Shown: one piece after another, positions 43,472 through 53,833 of the stretch
How positions within the stretch are numbered: the stretch's first letter is position 1
Layout of the letters: every line of letters starts with the position of its first letter
Assembly: GCA_037444825.1 (NCBI GenBank)
Contig: JBBILR010000009.1
Span: 1 to 64,000, forward strand
Direction of reading: 5' to 3'
Origin: JBFLVU01 sp037444825
Lineage (GTDB): Bacteria; Acidobacteriota; UBA4820; DSQY01
DNA length: 64,000 nt
Position numbers and translations under genes: made by a program
Notes under the pieces: generated by a model
The model's input: only the letters and a program-made list of their open reading frames with translations
What the model was told of the DNA's origin: nothing
Databases searched by the model: none

Positions 43472-45325
43472 TCAGGGGATGATCAGGGTGTCCCCCAGGT
43501 TCAACCGCTTTCCGGGGGAGATCCGGTTGGCGCGGCAGATCTTCTCCACCGTGGTGCCGTACCGCCTCGCCAGATCCCACAGGGTGTCCCCAGGTTGAAT
43601 GTGGTGGACCCGGGGGCTCCCCTCCTCCTTGGCGGAGGGGGAGGTGCCCTTGGCGGGCCGGCCCTCCGCCGCCAACACCAACCGCTGGCCCGGCTTCAGG
43701 TGGTCCGAAGGCAGGTTGTTCAGCTCCTTGAGGCGTTCCACGGAGATGCCCGTGGCCCGGGAAACGGAGGAGAGGGTGTCCCCCGGCTTCACGCGGTAGA
43801 CCCGCGCTCCCCGGGGCGGGGTGCGGCGCCGCTCGGCGTAGAGGCTCGGGTCGCTGGCGGAGACGCCCAGGGGGACCACCAGGCTCTGCCCCGGCGAGAC
43901 CCGGCGGGTTTTCAACAGGTTGGCGAGGCGGATGGCCTCGGCGCTGGTCTTGTAATGGCGGGCGATGGAGGCGAGGGTCTCCCCCTTCTTCACCGTATGG
44001 ACGGCCACGGCGAGCCGCTCCTCGGGGGGTACGGCGTCGAAGGCCGCCCGGAAGGCGTCGTAGTTCTTGGCCGGAATCCTGAGGGAAAACTCCCGCGGCG
44101 GGGTGACGAGGCGCTTGAGGGAGGGGTTGAGCTTCTGGAGCTCCTCCACCGGAACCTTGGCGCAGCGGGCCAGCACCCGGAGGTCCGTGGCCTCCGTGAG
44201 GGTGACCGTGGCGGTGGGTTCCGGCGGGTCGGGGTCCGGGGGGGCGAAGCCGTAGGCCGTCGGGTTGGAGGCCACCAGGATGGCGGCGTAGATGGCGGGG
44301 ACGTACTCCCGCGTCTCCCGCCGAAAGACCCGGGCCTTGCAGAGGTCCGCGAAAGTGACCGAGGGCTTCTTCTGCTGGTGCCTGAGCACCTTGGCCTCCC
44401 CGCAGTTGTAGGAGGCCAGGGCCAGCGACCAGTCCCCCAGCAGTTGCCGGAGGTCCTTGAGGTACCGGGCCGAGGCCCGGGCGGAGAGTTCGGGGTCCAG
44501 CCGCTGGTCCTCCCAGAAGTCCACGGTGAGCCCGTAGCGCCGCGCCGTCCCCGCCACGAACTGCCACATGCCCACGGCCCGGGCCCTGGAGACGGCGCCG
44601 GGGTGAAAAGCCGATTCCACGACGGCGAGGTAGACCAAGGAGGGCGGAACCCCTTCGTCGCGAAAGATCTCCTGCATCCGGGGGAGGTAGGGCGCCCCCC
44701 GTTCCAGGGCGGCGGCGAACCATTTTCGGAGGCGCGTTTGGTAGAGGTTCACGTAGGCAAGGACCTTGGGGTCGGAAGCGGGGATCTCGAGCCCCACGGA
44801 GACTTGCTTCAGAGAGGCCTCCACCTGGGCGAGGGTGGCCTCGAGGTCCGCCGGGGAGAGAAAGGTGGCCTCCCGAAGGAGGGTGTCCTTGGGGGACTCC
44901 TCCTCCGACGGCGCTTCCGGGGGGGCGGCGTTGGCGTCGAGGTCCAGCTGGAGGGCCAGGTCGGCCATCCGGTTCAGGGCGCCCTGGAGGCGGGGGTCCG
45001 ATAGAACTTCCGGGGGCTCCCCCAGCGCCTCGTCGAAGAGGAGGTCCATGGCCCTGAGGACCCCGGCGGCCTCCTCGTCGGAAAGGTCCTCCCGCTCCGC
45101 CCGTTGGCAGAGGGTTTCGGCCTGCTCGGCCAGAGCCTGGGCCCGGGCCACCTCCGGCGGGACGGGCGGGGGGGGCTCCACCGGCGGCTGGGAGACGGGG
45201 GGAGGCCCGCCGGGGGCGCAGGCGGCCAGGCCCGCGACCAAGAAGACCGCCAGCAGGAGGCTCGCCCTTGCCCATCCCATGAAAGAAGCCGGCCGCGGCC
45301 TCGTGTCCGTCGTGATGGGCGTCAA
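43472..45325 (-). CDS. MltD-like lytic transglycosylase with three LysM domains
   Basis: This 617-residue lipoprotein that cuts peptidoglycan glycan strands. Lipobox LAAC with Cys36 follows a hydrophobic stretch and a Pro-rich linker. The SLT domain (about 205-345) has catalytic Glu237 in VVESAFHPGAVSRARAVGMWQF and ALASYNCGE later. LysM domains lie at 442-486, 509-552 and 573-617, and a degenerate LysM-like part at about 375-418. The start is taken as TTG at 45325 because AAGGAGAG lies seven bases upstream; the ATG at 45280 has no ribosome site. It is the last gene of the TPR-carboxylase-transglycosylase run. Confidence 0.92.
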   Translation of the reverse strand: MTPITTDTRPRPASFMGWARASLLLAVFLVAGLAACAPGGPPPVSQPPVEPPPPVPPEVARAQALAEQAETLCQRAEREDLSDEEAAGVLRAMDLLFDEALGEPPEVLSDPRLQGALNRMADLALQLDLDANAAPPEAPSEEESPKDTLLREATFLSPADLEATLAQVEASLKQVSVGLEIPASDPKVLAYVNLYQTRLRKWFAAALERGAPYLPRMQEIFRDEGVPPSLVYLAVVESAFHPGAVSRARAVGMWQFVAGTARRYGLTVDFWEDQRLDPELSARASARYLKDLRQLLGDWSLALASYNCGEAKVLRHQQKKPSVTFADLCKARVFRRETREYVPAIYAAILVASNPTAYGFAPPDPDPPEPTATVTLTEATDLRVLARCAKVPVEELQKLNPSLKRLVTPPREFSLRIPAKNYDAFRAAFDAVPPEERLAVAVHTVKKGETLASIARHYKTSAEAIRLANLLKTRRVSPGQSLVVPLGVSASDPSLYAERRRTPPRGARVYRVKPGDTLSSVSRATGISVERLKELNNLPSDHLKPGQRLVLAAEGRPAKGTSPSAKEEGSPRVHHIQPGDTLWDLARRYGTTVEKICRANRISPGKRLNLGDTLIIP

Positions 45326-45367
45326 GCGGTCTCTCCTTGGACGGCCGGGAAAAACCCGGTTCCCCGG

Positions 45368-46911
<1,544 letters not shown>

Positions 46912-46915
<4 letters not shown>

Positions 46916-48933
46916 GGGCTCTCCGTCAAGGTGCGGTAGGTGAGGTTCCGCACGGCGTCGCGGTAGTTCTCGTCCAGGGGGCGTCCGCTGTACTTCTTGA
47001 CGAATTGCCGGAGCTTGGCGGCCTCGGCGTCGCTCCGGTCGAAGTCCAGGAGGTCCTGGAGGTTCTTGTCGGCGCCCAGGAGGTTGTCCTGGCGGAGGTC
47101 CAGCACCGCCCAGTTGTAGTAGCCGTTGCGGATGATCTCCCGAACGGCCTCCCGTTTTCCCAGCTGGCGGGCCAGCGTGTCGTCGGGGTAGATGAGGCGC
47201 CAGGCCACCCGGAGGGCCTCGGCGTAATCCTGCTCCTTGAAGGACTTGACCGAGTACAGGTAGTCCTTGAGGAACTTCTCGTTCCGGAGGTTCTCCTCCT
47301 GCTGGCGGGCCAGGGCCTGCCGCGCCTCCGCCAGCCCCTGGAGGGCCTCGGGGTTCACGGCGTCCCGGGAGAGGGCTTCCTGGTAGAAGATGATGGCCCT
47401 GGCGTACTCCTTGGCCCCGAAAGCCTCCCTTCCCTTCCGGAGAAGGTCGGGAAGGGCCATGGTGGAAGGCGAGGGCTCCGCGGGTTGGACGGCGGCCTGC
47501 GGCGGCTCGGGCAGCTTGGGGGGTTTGGGCGGTTTGGGAAGGGGCCGGGTGACGGCGGGTTCCGGCTCGCCTCCCCCCATCAACCACCGAGCCCCGAAGA
47601 AGATCCCGGTCCCCAGGACCACCAGCGCCGTGAAGACGACAACCAGCAGCTTGAGGCTGGGAGCCTTTCCGGTGCGGGCCGGCACGGGGGCGGCCGTGGG
47701 CCTTTCGGGGGCGGGGCGCTCCACCGGGGCGGTCGGGACGGGAGCCGGCGCGGCGGCCTCCTTGAAGGAGGCGGGGATGGCGTCATCCCAGGAAAAAGGC
47801 GCCGGCTCCGCGGGAAAGGCGGCGCCGGAGGAAGCCGGGGAGGGGACGGGTGGGGCCGGCGCGGGCGGCGCGGCTAGGGGGAAATCTTCCGCGCTTCCCG
47901 TCTCCAGCTGGAACTCCGAAGGTTCGCCCGTGGTGCCGAAGGGGGCGGCGGAGGGGGCCGCCGGGGGGCGGGAAGGCGGGGAGGGCGCCGGAGTGGCCGC
48001 CCCGGTCCGCATCTCCGGGCCCGTGGGCGTGAGGAGGTTGTCCTCCAGTTCGAAGGTGTCGGCGGCGGGTGCGGGGGCGGCCGGCGGGGCGTTCTTCATC
48101 TCCTCCAGGCGGTCCAGGTAGTACTGGGCCTCCCGGTGGGAGGGAAAGAGGGCGAGGATGCGCTCGAGGAGGCCGCGGGCCCTCTCGTACTCCCCGGAGT
48201 TGAAGGCGCCGATCCCCTCCGTGAGGAGGTGCTCGATCTCCGCTTGGTTGGCGCCCATGCGGTCCCGCGCCTGGTCGATGAGGGCCTGGGCTTCCTGGTT
48301 TTCCTCGTCCACGATGAAGATCCGCGTCCAGGCGTCGATGGCGTCCTGGTACCGGCCCGCCTCGAAGTGGGCCTTCCCCTCGGCAAGGTACTGGGCCACC
48401 TTCTGGGCTTCGGCGGGTGCCAGGCGGGGGCTGGAGGCATCGGCGCTGAGGACCGTTCCCTCCACGGCCGAGGGGGGAGAAGACAGGTCCAGCTCTTCCA
48501 GGTGAAGGGCGGGGAGCTCCTCCAGGACCGGCTGCGGGGGAGCAGGGGGAGGCGGGGGGGGCGCGAACTCCGGGAGGAGGTCGGCGGCGTCGGCCACCAC
48601 CGTCTCGAAGGGGGAGGGGGCGGGCGGGGCCCCTCCCTCGGCCTCTTGGAGGAAGCTGTGGACCTCGGGGCTGTCGGGAGAGATTTTCAAAATCTCCCGG
48701 GCCAGCCGGACGGCCTCTTCCCTCTGGCCCCCGCCGGCGAGGGCGCGGACCTTTTTCATCTTTTCCTGGACCTGCAGCTCCAGGAGCATGCGGTCCTGAA
48801 TCTCCGTGAGGAGACTCCTGGCCTCCTGGTTTTCCGGATCGGCGCCGAGAAGGTTCTTGAGGGCCGCCGCCGCCTCCTTGAAACGTCCTGCGGCCGCGAA
48901 CCTCCTGGCCTCGTCCAACCGCACGTCGCCCAT
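46912..48933 (-). CDS. TPR protein with Pro/Ala-rich linker and one membrane helix
   Basis: This 673-residue protein has TPR-like helix pairs in the N-terminal part (1-100 and 180-290). A low-complexity Pro/Ala linker (about 290-420) follows, then one membrane helix (about 424-450) and a second TPR-like region (about 500-673). The N terminus has no signal, so it would face the cytoplasm with the C-terminal part outside. The ATG at 48933 has GGAGGAG before it. It is translationally coupled to the carboxylase beta subunit, which is unexpected. Family not recognised. Confidence 0.75.
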
Positions 48934-48952
48934 GGTGGCTCCTCCCCGGCCC

Positions 48953-48981
48953 ATTTTACCCGGGGACGCGGCGGGGGAAAA
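48953..48981 (-). promoter_or_regulatory. Promoter of the TPR-carboxylase-transglycosylase operon
   Basis: On the minus strand TTTTCC and TAAAAT are separated by 17 bases. The -10 is good and ends 20 bases before the ATG. Confidence 0.55.
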
Positions 48982-48996
48982 GAGTGCGGCGGAGGG

Positions 48997-49557
48997 TCAG
49001 CGCCAGCGGCCCTCGTAGTCGCAGGAGGCGTCCCCCCGGCTCAGGCAGCGGGGGTGGCCCATCTGGACGGAGGAGGCCCCGCAGAGCTCCAGCGTCCGCT
49101 CCATCCAGCCGAGGAGACGGTCGCAGAAGAGGGGGTGGGGTTCGTCGAAGCCCGTGAGCCGGAGGAGAGCGTGGCCCTTCTCCTCCAGAACCGTCTCCAT
49201 CTTCCCCGAGTCGTAGTAGGTGGCGAGGACCTGGGACCCTTTTCGGATGATGAACCCGGGGTCCGCCACCTTGAAGAAGACCCGGTAGAGGGTGTTGAGG
49301 CCGTGGTCGGCGGAAAAGCGGCCCATCTCCCAGGCGATGGAGCGCCCCGGGGAGGCCGGGATCTCTTTCCGGGCCTCCTCCATGAAGGCCCGGAGGTGGG
49401 CGAAGGGGTACCAGCTGCTTTGGAGGATGGCCCCTTGGAAGGTTTCCCTCGCCCCCGGGGGCAACCGGCCGCAGACCCGCTGGTACCCCTCCTGTCCGAT
49501 CCGCTCCTGGACGAAGATCACCGAGGCCTTGACGGCCGAACCCTTCACGTTGGCCAT
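48997..49557 (-). CDS. V4R/TIGR02265-like sensor-type protein
   Basis: This 186-residue protein resembles the TIGR02265/DUF2378 group known mainly from Myxococcales, which is related to V4R ligand-binding domains. Helices (residues 10-60) are followed by WEMGRFSADHGLNTLYRVFFKVADPGFIIRK. The end has a His-x2-Cys...Cys arrangement around GDASC, a pattern seen in V4R and XylR-N-type domains. The Cys residues could bind metal. The ATG at 49557 has GGGAGG before it. It is divergent from cdaA with its own promoter. Ligand and output are unknown. Confidence 0.65.
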   Translation of the reverse strand: MANVKGSAVKASVIFVQERIGQEGYQRVCGRLPPGARETFQGAILQSSWYPFAHLRAFMEEARKEIPASPGRSIAWEMGRFSADHGLNTLYRVFFKVADPGFIIRKGSQVLATYYDSGKMETVLEEKGHALLRLTGFDEPHPLFCDRLLGWMERTLELCGASSVQMGHPRCLSRGDASCDYEGRWR

Positions 49558-49576
49558 GGACACCTCCCGCGTGGGC

Positions 49577-49605
49577 AATATGGTGCCGTTTTGAATGCCG
49601 CGCAA
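49577..49605 (-). promoter_or_regulatory. Promoter of the V4R-like gene
   Basis: On the minus strand TTGCGC and CATATT are separated by 17 bases, ending 19 bases before the ATG. Confidence 0.5.
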
Positions 49606-49609
49606 ACCC

Positions 49610-49638
49610 TTGACCCCCGCGGGGGCAACGTCCATACT
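49610..49638 (+). promoter_or_regulatory. Promoter of the cdaA operon
   Basis: TTGACC and CATACT are separated by 17 bases. The -35 elements of this and the divergent V4R promoter are almost adjacent. The leader to the ATG at 49707 is about 60 bases. Confidence 0.6.
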
Positions 49639-49706
49639 GGCCCTCTCGAAAGGCGCGGCAGGCCCCCCCTCGGGCGGCGCGGGGCCACCCTCCGGAAGGA
49701 GCGGGG

Positions 49707-50486
49707 ATGCAGGAAGCGCTCCACACGCTGGCGGCACGGGGCATCCACGTCCAGGACCTCCTGGACGTCCTCGTGGTGGCCTTCCTCTTCGCCTTCGTCC
49801 TGAGGCAGGTGCGGGGAACCCGGGCCGTCCAGATGCTCGTGGGCATCCTGGCCCTCATGGCGGCCAACGCCCTGGCGGGCCTGATGCACCTCTCGGCGGC
49901 CCACCGGCTCCTCCAGAACCTGCTGTTTTACATCCCCTTCGCCGCCATCGTGATCTTCCAGGACACCATCCGGAAAACCCTGGCCTCCTTCGGCGGCCTC
50001 TTCTTCGGGCGGCGCGCCTCCACCGAGTGGGTTCAGCACGCCGCAAGGGAGTGCGCCAACGCCGCCTTCAACCTGGCGCAGGAGCGCCACGGGGCCCTCG
50101 TGGTCTTCGAGCGGGGCCAGGGACTCAAGGACCTCTCGGAAACGGGAATCCCCCTCCACGCCCACCTCTCCTCCGACCTCCTCCAGACGGTCTTTCACCC
50201 CGGGACCCCGCTCCACGACGGAGCGGTGGTGGTGGCCGAGGGGGAGGTGACCGCCGCGGGCTGCACCCTCCCCCTCACGGAGCGCGCGCTGCCTTCGGAG
50301 CTGGGGACCCGGCACCGGGCCGCCGTGGGGGTCACGGAGGAGACCGACGCCGTCTGCGTGGTGGTCAGCGAGGAGCGGGGCGTGGTCACCCTGGCGGAGG
50401 GGGGGGTGCTGGAGCGGGTGGCGACGCCGGAGGAACTGGCCCGGCGTCTCGCCGTTCTCCTGGGAGGGAAGGCCCTTGAGCGCTGA
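49707..50486 (+). CDS. cdaA: Diadenylate cyclase CdaA
   Basis: CdaA makes cyclic di-AMP from two ATP. The 259-residue protein has three N-terminal membrane helices (about 18-33, 41-60, 68-85). The DAC domain follows, with DGA at 171-173 (PLHDGAVVV) and GTRHR at 200-204, both needed for ATP binding and catalysis. The downstream cdaR and glmM complete the conserved cassette in which CdaR and GlmM modulate CdaA. GGAAGGAG precedes the ATG. c-di-AMP usually governs potassium, osmolyte and cell-wall balance. Confidence 0.97.
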   Translation: MQEALHTLAARGIHVQDLLDVLVVAFLFAFVLRQVRGTRAVQMLVGILALMAANALAGLMHLSAAHRLLQNLLFYIPFAAIVIFQDTIRKTLASFGGLFFGRRASTEWVQHAARECANAAFNLAQERHGALVVFERGQGLKDLSETGIPLHAHLSSDLLQTVFHPGTPLHDGAVVVAEGEVTAAGCTLPLTERALPSELGTRHRAAVGVTEETDAVCVVVSEERGVVTLAEGGVLERVATPEELARRLAVLLGGKALER

Positions 50487-51468
50487 CCGCCGCCGGGGGG
50501 GGAACCCCGGCCTTCGAACCCACTGGATCCCCGTGGCGGTGGCCGTGGTCCTGGCCTTGCTGTACTGGGCCTTCACCGTCTCGGAGGAACAGTCCACCCG
50601 GGACTTCGTCGTTGTGCCGCAGTTCGTCAACCTGCCCGAAAACCTTACCCTGGCGGAGGAGGGGAGCCCCCGGGCCCTGACGGTGACCGTTCAGGGCGCC
50701 CCGGAGATGGTGCGCCGGCTTCGGGAGGGGGACGTGGAGGTCAAGGTGGACGTGGGGCGGATGAAGGCCGGCCCCCAGGTGGTGGAGGTGGGGCAGGAGA
50801 GCGTGCGGTTGCCTTCGTCTGTGGAGCTGGTGCGGGTGGTGCCGCCGGTGGTCCACTTCGTCCTGGACCAGCGGGTCACCGCCTCCATCCCCCTGAAACC
50901 GGTCTTCGTGGGCCAGCCGGTGGCGGGGCGGCAGGTGCTGGGGTGGAAGGTGGACCCCCCGGCGGTGAAGGTTTCCGGCCCCTCGGTCCTTCTTTCCAAG
51001 ATGAAGGGCCTTCCCACACAGCCCGTCTCGGTGGAGGGCCGGAGTCAGGACTTCCAGGTTCCCGTCGTGCCCGTTCCCACGGACCCGGAGCTCGTCGTGG
51101 CCGAAACGGGCCCCATGACCTTGACGGTCTTTTTGGGGGAGAAGCGGGAGGAGCGGACCGTGGGCCCCGTCGTTGTCCACGTGGCGGCGAAGGGAACGGT
51201 ATTGGAGGTGGACCCTCCGGCGGTGAAGGTGGTGGTGGAGGGCCCCCAGAGCTTAGTGGCCAGCCTGGCGCCGGGGGATTTCCGGGCGGAGGTGACGGCG
51301 CCCCCCCTTCGGTCCGGCGGGGCCGAGGTCCAGATCCGCCCCGCCGTGACCCTCGCCGATTCCTCCCTGGCCGAAAAAGTATCCGTCACCGGCGTCATTC
51401 CGCGGTACGTGACGGTTCGGGCGGCTCGGGCGGTGAGGAGCGGGCGGGAGGAGGTGGTGACGCCGTGA
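50476..51468 (+). CDS. cdaR: YbbR-domain protein CdaR, CdaA regulator
   Basis: This 330-residue protein has one N-terminal membrane helix (about 17-35) and an extracytoplasmic part with three or so YbbR repeats. Repeat motifs LTVTVQGAPEMVRRL, VDPPAVKVSGP and VDPPAVKVVVEGP are visible. CdaR binds CdaA and alters its activity in Gram-positive bacteria. The TTG start lies inside cdaA (11-base overlap) with GGGAGGGAAGG upstream. The end overlaps glmM by four bases. The location and domain make the call firm, though its effect on the cyclase is not predictable. Confidence 0.88.
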   Translation: MSADRRRGGNPGLRTHWIPVAVAVVLALLYWAFTVSEEQSTRDFVVVPQFVNLPENLTLAEEGSPRALTVTVQGAPEMVRRLREGDVEVKVDVGRMKAGPQVVEVGQESVRLPSSVELVRVVPPVVHFVLDQRVTASIPLKPVFVGQPVAGRQVLGWKVDPPAVKVSGPSVLLSKMKGLPTQPVSVEGRSQDFQVPVVPVPTDPELVVAETGPMTLTVFLGEKREERTVGPVVVHVAAKGTVLEVDPPAVKVVVEGPQSLVASLAPGDFRAEVTAPPLRSGGAEVQIRPAVTLADSSLAEKVSVTGVIPRYVTVRAARAVRSGREEVVTP

Positions 51469-52814
51469 GCCGCAAGCTCTTCGGAACGGACGGCGTGAGG
51501 GGCCGGGCCGGGTCCTACCCCCTGGACCGGGGGACGGTGCGGGCCCTGGGGCTGGCCGCGGGACGGGTGCTGGGTGGTCAGGGGGCGTCGGCGCTGGTGG
51601 CCATGGACCCCCGGGAGTCCAGCGCCTGGATCGCCGCGGAGCTGCTCCACGGCCTTCGGGAGGCGGGGGTCTCCTGCCGCTTCGGCGGCGTCCTGCCCAC
51701 GCCCGCGGTGGCCCGCCTCTGCGCCGAAGGGGGCTTCACCTTCGGCGCCATGATCTCCGCCTCCCATAACCCCTTCGAGGACAACGGAATCAAGTTTTTT
51801 TCCGGCGACGGCTTCAAACTCCCCGACGAGACGGAGCGGCACATCGAAACGGCGCTCCAGGGGAGCGCCCCACGGAAGGGGAGCCCCCCCGAGGACGTCA
51901 CGCCGCCCGAGGGGCTCCTCGCCGAGCGGTACCTGGCGTGGCTCCGCTCCCTCTGGGAGGGGGAGGACCTGAAGGGCGTGCGGGTGCTGGTGGACGGGGC
52001 CAACGGCGCCGCCTCCCGCCTCGCCCCGGCTCTCTTCGAGAGTCTCGGGGCCACGGTGGTTTCCCGCTCCTGCACCCCCGACGGGAGGAACATCAACGCG
52101 GGCTGCGGAAGCCTCCACGCCGGGAAGCTGGCGCCGGAGGTGGCCCGCGAAGGGGCCCACCTGGCCTTCGCCTTCGACGGCGACGCCGACCGGTGTCTGG
52201 CGGTGACGCCCGGAGGGCGGGTCCTGGACGGGGATTTCGTGCTCTTCCGGGAGGCCCTGAGGCGGCGTAGCCGGGGGATCCTCCCCGGCCGCTGGGTGGT
52301 GGGGACGGTCATGAGCAACCTCTGGCTGGAGGAGCGGCTCCGGGAGGAGGGGCTCCGCTTCTTCCGGGCCCCCGTGGGGGACCGCTACGTCCTCCAGTGC
52401 CTCCAGGAGCGGGGAGGGGTCCTGGGCGGGGAGCCCTCGGGCCACGTGCTCTTTCTTGACAAGGCCACCACCGGCGACGGCCTGCTCACCGCCCTGGTCT
52501 ACGCCATGCTGGCCCGGGACGCGGGGGGACTGGAGGCCCTGGCCGAGGGCATCGAGCCGTACCCCCAGCGCCTCGAAAACATCCGGGTGGCGAGGCGCCT
52601 GCCTTTGGAGGACCAGCCGGAGGTTCAGGAGGCCCTTCGAGAGGAGACGGAGCGCCTGAAGGGCCGAGGCCGGATCGTCCTGCGGTACTCCGGAACCGAA
52701 CCCCTCCTCCGGCTCATGGTGGAGGCCCGCACCGACGAGGAGGTGGAGGGGGTCGTGGGCCGCCTCCGGGCGGTGTTGCTGGAAGCCCTGGGGGAGGCGC
52801 CATCCCCCGCGTGA
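51465..52814 (+). CDS. glmM: Phosphoglucosamine mutase
   Basis: GlmM converts glucosamine-6-phosphate to glucosamine-1-phosphate for UDP-GlcNAc, peptidoglycan and lipid A. The 449-residue protein has the start KLFGTDGVRG, phosphoserine Ser100 in ISASHNPFEDNG, metal loop FDGDADR, GGEPSGH specific to GlmM, and RYSGTEPLLR. The GTG start overlaps cdaR by four bases. In other bacteria GlmM also inhibits CdaA directly, fitting the cassette. Confidence 0.97.
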   Translation: MSRKLFGTDGVRGRAGSYPLDRGTVRALGLAAGRVLGGQGASALVAMDPRESSAWIAAELLHGLREAGVSCRFGGVLPTPAVARLCAEGGFTFGAMISASHNPFEDNGIKFFSGDGFKLPDETERHIETALQGSAPRKGSPPEDVTPPEGLLAERYLAWLRSLWEGEDLKGVRVLVDGANGAASRLAPALFESLGATVVSRSCTPDGRNINAGCGSLHAGKLAPEVAREGAHLAFAFDGDADRCLAVTPGGRVLDGDFVLFREALRRRSRGILPGRWVVGTVMSNLWLEERLREEGLRFFRAPVGDRYVLQCLQERGGVLGGEPSGHVLFLDKATTGDGLLTALVYAMLARDAGGLEALAEGIEPYPQRLENIRVARRLPLEDQPEVQEALREETERLKGRGRIVLRYSGTEPLLRLMVEARTDEEVEGVVGRLRAVLLEALGEAPSPA

Positions 52815-52825
52815 GGGAGGAAACG

Positions 52826-53539
52826 ATGAAGCTGGGCGTCAACATCGACCACATCGCCACCCTGCGCCAGGCGAGGCGGGGGATCGAGCCGGACCCCGTC
52901 CACGCCGCCGTCCTCTGCGAGATGGGCGGCGCCGACGGCATCACCGTCCACCTCCGCTCCGACCGTCGGCACATCCAGGACCGGGACGTGGAGCTCCTCA
53001 AGCGCACCGTGACCACCCGGCTCAACGTCGAGATGGCCGCCACTTCGGAGATGGTGGAAATCGCCGCGGCGGTTCAGCCCTGGCAGGTCACGCTGGTACC
53101 CGAGCGGCCCAACGAAATCACCACGGAGGGTGGGCTGGACGCGGTCCTGAACGCCGCCCACCTGCACGGCGCCATCTCCCGTCTCCGGGCCCACAACATC
53201 CGGGTGAGCCTTTTCGTGGACCCGATCCTCGAGCAGGTCCGGGGGGCCCACAAGGCGGGAGCCCACGCGGTGGAGCTGAACACCAACGCGTACGCCGTGG
53301 CCCGCAGCGACGCCGACCGGCAGAAGGCTCTGCAAGCCCTGGGGGAAGCCGCCCGGCTGGCCTCCAAGCTCGGGCTCTCGGTCCTGGCCGGCCATGCCCT
53401 CAACTACCGCAACGTCCGTCCCGTGGTGCAAATCCAGGAGGTGGAGGAGCTGAACATCGGCCACGCCATCGTGGCGAGGGCCCTCTTCGTGGGCCTGGAG
53501 CGGGCGGTGGCGGAGATGAAGGGCCTGCTTCGCCGATAG
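52826..53539 (+). CDS. pdxJ: Pyridoxine 5'-phosphate synthase
   Basis: PdxJ condenses 3-amino-1-hydroxyacetone phosphate with deoxyxylulose phosphate to form pyridoxine 5'-phosphate. The 237-residue TIM barrel has KLGVNIDHIATLRQARRG, GADGITVHLRSDRRHIQDRD, NVEMAATSEM and AGHALNYRNV. The ATG at 52826 with GGGAGG before it gives the standard N terminus. A GTG at 52811 overlapping glmM by four bases is an alternative start. Confidence 0.97.
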   Translation: MKLGVNIDHIATLRQARRGIEPDPVHAAVLCEMGGADGITVHLRSDRRHIQDRDVELLKRTVTTRLNVEMAATSEMVEIAAAVQPWQVTLVPERPNEITTEGGLDAVLNAAHLHGAISRLRAHNIRVSLFVDPILEQVRGAHKAGAHAVELNTNAYAVARSDADRQKALQALGEAARLASKLGLSVLAGHALNYRNVRPVVQIQEVEELNIGHAIVARALFVGLERAVAEMKGLLRR

Positions 53540-53604
53540 GAGAGGGGGGCCGTCGGGAAGAGGCCGCCTCTCTCCCCGGTTTGAACGTGGAGACGGAGGA
53601 AGCC

Positions 53605-53811
53605 ATGGCGGACAAGGTGTTCAAGAAGATCCGGGTGGTGGGTTGCTCGCCGGAGAGCTACGAGAAGGCCGTGGAAGCGGCGGTGAAGAAGGCCCACGAG
53701 ACCCTCGACGGCCTGGCCTGGTTCGAGGTGGTGGAACTTCGCGGGGCCATCGGCGACGGGAAGGTGGCCGAATGGCAGGCCACCGTGGACCTCGCCTTCA
53801 AGCTGAAATAG
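53605..53811 (+). CDS. Dodecin family flavin-binding protein
   Basis: This 68-residue protein matches dodecins, dodecameric hollow spheres that store FMN or riboflavin. KKIRVVGCSPESYEKAVEAAVKKA, the flavin-stacking Trp in LDGLAWFEVVE, and the closing WQATVDLAFKL are present. It ends pdxJ's run with a 65-base gap. The ATG at 53605 has GGAGGAAG before it; an upstream TTG-led extension would not fit the family. Confidence 0.93.
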   Translation: MADKVFKKIRVVGCSPESYEKAVEAAVKKAHETLDGLAWFEVVELRGAIGDGKVAEWQATVDLAFKLK

Positions 53812-53833
53812 GCGCGCTTCCGAAAGACCGGGC

